Shown: piece after piece, positions 6,158 to 7,532 of the stretch
Numbering within the stretch: the stretch's first letter is position 1
How the letters are laid out: the number at the start of each line of letters is the position of its first letter
DNA from: CAIOHW01 sp046317855
GTDB lineage: Bacteria > Bdellovibrionota > UBA1018
Length of the DNA: 7,532 bases
Assembly: GCA_046317855.1 (NCBI GenBank)
Contig: JBKCVM010000065.1
Location: 1 to 7,532, forward strand
Reading direction: 5' to 3'
Notes under the pieces: model-generated
Seen by the model: only the letters and a program-made list of their open reading frames with translations
Databases searched by the model: none
What the model was told of the DNA's origin: nothing
Position numbers and translations under genes: made by a program

Positions 6158-6457
6158 GATGGGTGTCAGCAGGAAAGTGGAAGGCACCAACCAACCACCG
6201 GAGAGCTGACGACGTCTGCCCAGGTAATTGCTGTTGCTGGAGGCGGAACCTTTGTTGGTCCCAACTCGGTTTGGGTCGGAGTGGTCCTCCGATCCAGATT
6301 CGTGTCGCGGTTGAACCCAGACGTTGAACCAAAGAACAACTCGGCCAGTGGCACTTATGGTGTGTGCCATTGGAAATAACCGGGCCGTCCGGCCAAACCC
6401 ACAGGCATTGCTGTGCCTGAGTGTCGGAGGTCCGCCCTCAATTCGGAGGCTGAACGT
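6158..6457 (+). promoter_or_regulatory. Long structured leader of flagellin 2
   Basis: About 300 bases between the sigma-28 promoter and the start codon with no recognised gene. Two adjacent hairpins are visible: CCCAA (6260-6264) with TTGGG (6271-6275), and TCGGAG (6276-6281) with CTCCGA (6287-6292). GTTGAACC is repeated at 6310-6317 and 6323-6330. Before the start codon, TCGGAGG occurs twice (6424-6430 and 6443-6449) on either side of CCTC (6436-6439), which could pair with either copy. The second copy is the ribosome binding site. One frame (6158-6379) stays open but lacks a standard start codon. Confidence 0.4.
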
Positions 6458-7291
6458 ATGGGCTTGAGAATATCCACCAACATGGCAGCTTTGGCTGCTA
6501 ACCGTGTCCTGAGTAAGACGAATATCCAACAAAACAAATCCTTTCAGAGGCTGTCTTCTGGCCAGCGCATTACCCAGGCAGGTGATGATGCAGCCGGACT
6601 TGCAGTGTCTGAAAACCTGCGTGCGCAGATTCGTTCGATGAACGAAGCTGAAAAGAACGCCACTTCGGGCGTTTCATTAGTCCAGGTTGCAGAAGGTGGT
6701 TTGTCTGAAGTGGGTAACATCCTGGTTCGTTTACGCGAACTGTCGATTCAGGCTGCCTCTGACACGATCGGCGACAATGAGCGAGGCTTCATCAACCAAG
6801 AGTTTCAGAGCCTCATTCAAGAAGTCGACCGTATTGCCAATGTGACGACTTTCAACGGCACCCCGCTGCTCAATGCTTCTGGGGAAAAGTCGGTACTCGA
6901 GTTCCAAGTGGGTATTCGCAATGACGAAGCTGATCGTATCAACTTCAACGTAGGCGAGTACGATGCCCGCTCGGGAGCTCTGGGAATCGACGGCGCCAAG
7001 GCAGAGACGATTGATGATGCCCGTGCCTCGATCGATCAATTGGATTCAGCCCTCAGCAAAGTGAGCGAAACCCGCGCTCGGCTGGGAGCCATGCAGAACA
7101 AGCTGCAATCGACAACGAACAATTTGGCGATTGCTAAAGAGAACCTCGTGGGTGCCCGGTCGCGCATTGCGGATGCGGACATCGCCGAGGAGAGTTCTAA
7201 CTTGGTCCGCGAGAACATCCTGCAACAGGCAGGGATCTCGGTGCTGGCTCAAGCTAACCAGAACCCCATGACGGCGCTGAAGCTGATCTAA
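6458..7291 (+). CDS. fliC: Flagellin 2
   Basis: A second 277-residue flagellin, the same length as flagellin 1. It has the conserved N-terminus MGLRISTNMAALAANRVL, FQRLSSGQRITQAGDDAAGLAVSE, the motif LVRLRELSIQAASDTIGD, the C-terminal LGAMQNKLQSTTNNL and the final AQANQNPMTALKLI. The variable middle is again very short. It differs from flagellin 1 at many positions across the central part, and nucleotide identity in the shared motifs is only partial, so this is not a recent duplication. The start is ATG 6458, with GGAGG at 6445-6449 eight bases upstream; an earlier in-frame ATG at 6413 would add 15 residues not seen in flagellins. A strong sigma-28 match lies about 300 bases upstream and terminator hairpins follow. 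Multiple flagellins in one filament usually occupy different positions along it; which position this one takes cannot be told. Confidence 0.95.
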   Translation: MGLRISTNMAALAANRVLSKTNIQQNKSFQRLSSGQRITQAGDDAAGLAVSENLRAQIRSMNEAEKNATSGVSLVQVAEGGLSEVGNILVRLRELSIQAASDTIGDNERGFINQEFQSLIQEVDRIANVTTFNGTPLLNASGEKSVLEFQVGIRNDEADRINFNVGEYDARSGALGIDGAKAETIDDARASIDQLDSALSKVSETRARLGAMQNKLQSTTNNLAIAKENLVGARSRIADADIAEESSNLVRENILQQAGISVLAQANQNPMTALKLI

Positions 7292-7322
7292 CTCCCGCCC
7301 GTCTGAAAAAGTGCGCCTGCGA

Positions 7323-7346
7323 GCTCAAGGTAATAGTGCCTTGAGC
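7323..7346 (+). repeat. Hairpin after flagellin 2
   Basis: GCTCAAGG (7323-7330) and CCTTGAGC (7339-7346) form a perfect 8-bp stem with an 8-base loop, 31 bases after the flagellin 2 stop and just before the main terminator. No T-tract follows, so it is more likely a stabilising 3' structure than a terminator. Confidence 0.55.
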
Positions 7347-7359
7347 CCGCAACAAGCCC

Positions 7360-7399
7360 GCCCCCCCGCTGTGTGCCGAGCACGGTGGGGGGGCTTTTT
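7360..7399 (+). terminator. Rho-independent terminator of flagellin 2
   Basis: A 14-bp stem pairs 7360-7373 with 7381-7394 (two G-T pairs) around a 7-base loop, followed directly by TTTTT (7395-7399). The base after the T-tract, 7400, is already the outermost base shared with the IS repeat. Confidence 0.88.
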
Positions 7400-7532
7400 A
7401 CTGCCCCCAGCCTCTATGATCCCTGAGTAATGAGCTCGAGGTTATGGAAACCCGCGTAGATCCAGAGCATTTGCTCAAGCACGGGGGCTTTCTTTGTCGT
7501 CACCCAAGTTTTGCGCACGAGTCGGGCAATGT
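7400..7532. repeat. Right copy of inverted repeat (IS right end)
   Basis: Reverse complement of 167-299 with 6 mismatches in 133 bases. The match begins at 7400 and runs to the end of the window, so the element continues outside. The IS end directly abuts the T-tract of the flagellin 2 terminator. Confidence 0.88.
7414..7532 (-). CDS. Transposase, C-terminal end (5' part outside window)
   Basis: The last 38 full codons plus the TAG stop (7414-7416 on the minus strand) of the same transposase as at 1-285. It includes RLVRKTW, TTKK and the terminal ELITQGS. Compared with the left copy there are five coding differences: four synonymous third-position changes and one Phe-to-Leu. This shows that both copies evolved as protein-coding genes. 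Only the C-terminus is visible, so intactness is unknown. Confidence 0.72.
   Translation of the reverse strand, partial: IARLVRKTWVTTKKAPVLEQMLWIYAGFHNLELITQGS

Noticed and set aside
5850..6532. Minus-strand open frames of 133 and 160 codons across the flagellin 1 end and flagellin 2 leader
   Set aside because: They overlap the flagellin coding sequence, the terminator and the promoter, and their translations have no recognisable motif.
1..7532. Recent composite transposon carrying cargo
   Set aside because: The IS ends differ at 6 of 133 bases, with mostly synonymous changes, and the genes between are core-like with no resistance or other typical cargo; independent insertions explain it better.
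1..7532. tRNA, rRNA or CRISPR arrays
   Set aside because: No cloverleaf, rRNA-like sequence or regularly spaced repeat array was seen on either strand.

Overview
This 7.5 kb window looks like the chromosome of a motile Gram-negative bacterium. The strongest clues are two short flagellins in tandem, a lipid A (LpxH-type) phosphoesterase, HDOD and STAS-type signalling proteins, and a MeaB GTPase. The flagellin style (277 residues, no variable domain, LRELSIQAASDTIGD motif) and the gene mix suggest Bdellovibrionota or a related delta-proteobacterial lineage. That is an impression from memory, not a proven placement.

Layout. Bases 1-299 are the 3' end of an insertion sequence whose transposase reads rightward. 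Four genes follow on the minus strand, transcribed leftward from about 2855: an HDOD-like protein, a 2x[4Fe-4S] ferredoxin, a small protein with a FlaG-like C-terminus, and an LpxH-like metallophosphoesterase. They are 11-17 bases apart and probably form one operon. From 2919 a second cluster runs rightward: a CBS-pair protein, a STAS-like/coiled-coil protein and MeaB, the last two overlapping by 4 bases. Two flagellin genes follow, each with a leader and a terminator hairpin of its own. The second has a very good sigma-28 (FliA) promoter match and a leader of nearly 300 bases. The window closes (7400-7532) with a second copy of the same IS end in opposite orientation.

How it fits together. 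The two divergent operons start from a shared intergenic promoter region and carry signalling and housekeeping functions. The flagellin pair is a separate, flagellar-class block. The IS copies face each other, so all these genes sit between inverted repeats of about 95% identity. The left IS end supplies the last codons of the LpxH-like gene, and the right IS end directly abuts the terminator of the second flagellin.

I did not find a clear new defence or mobile system. The most interesting items are the inverted IS bracket and its effect on the LpxH-like C-terminus, the long structured leader of the second flagellin (which also holds an unexplained coding-like open frame), and the degenerate HDOD protein and STAS/coiled-coil protein next to MeaB.
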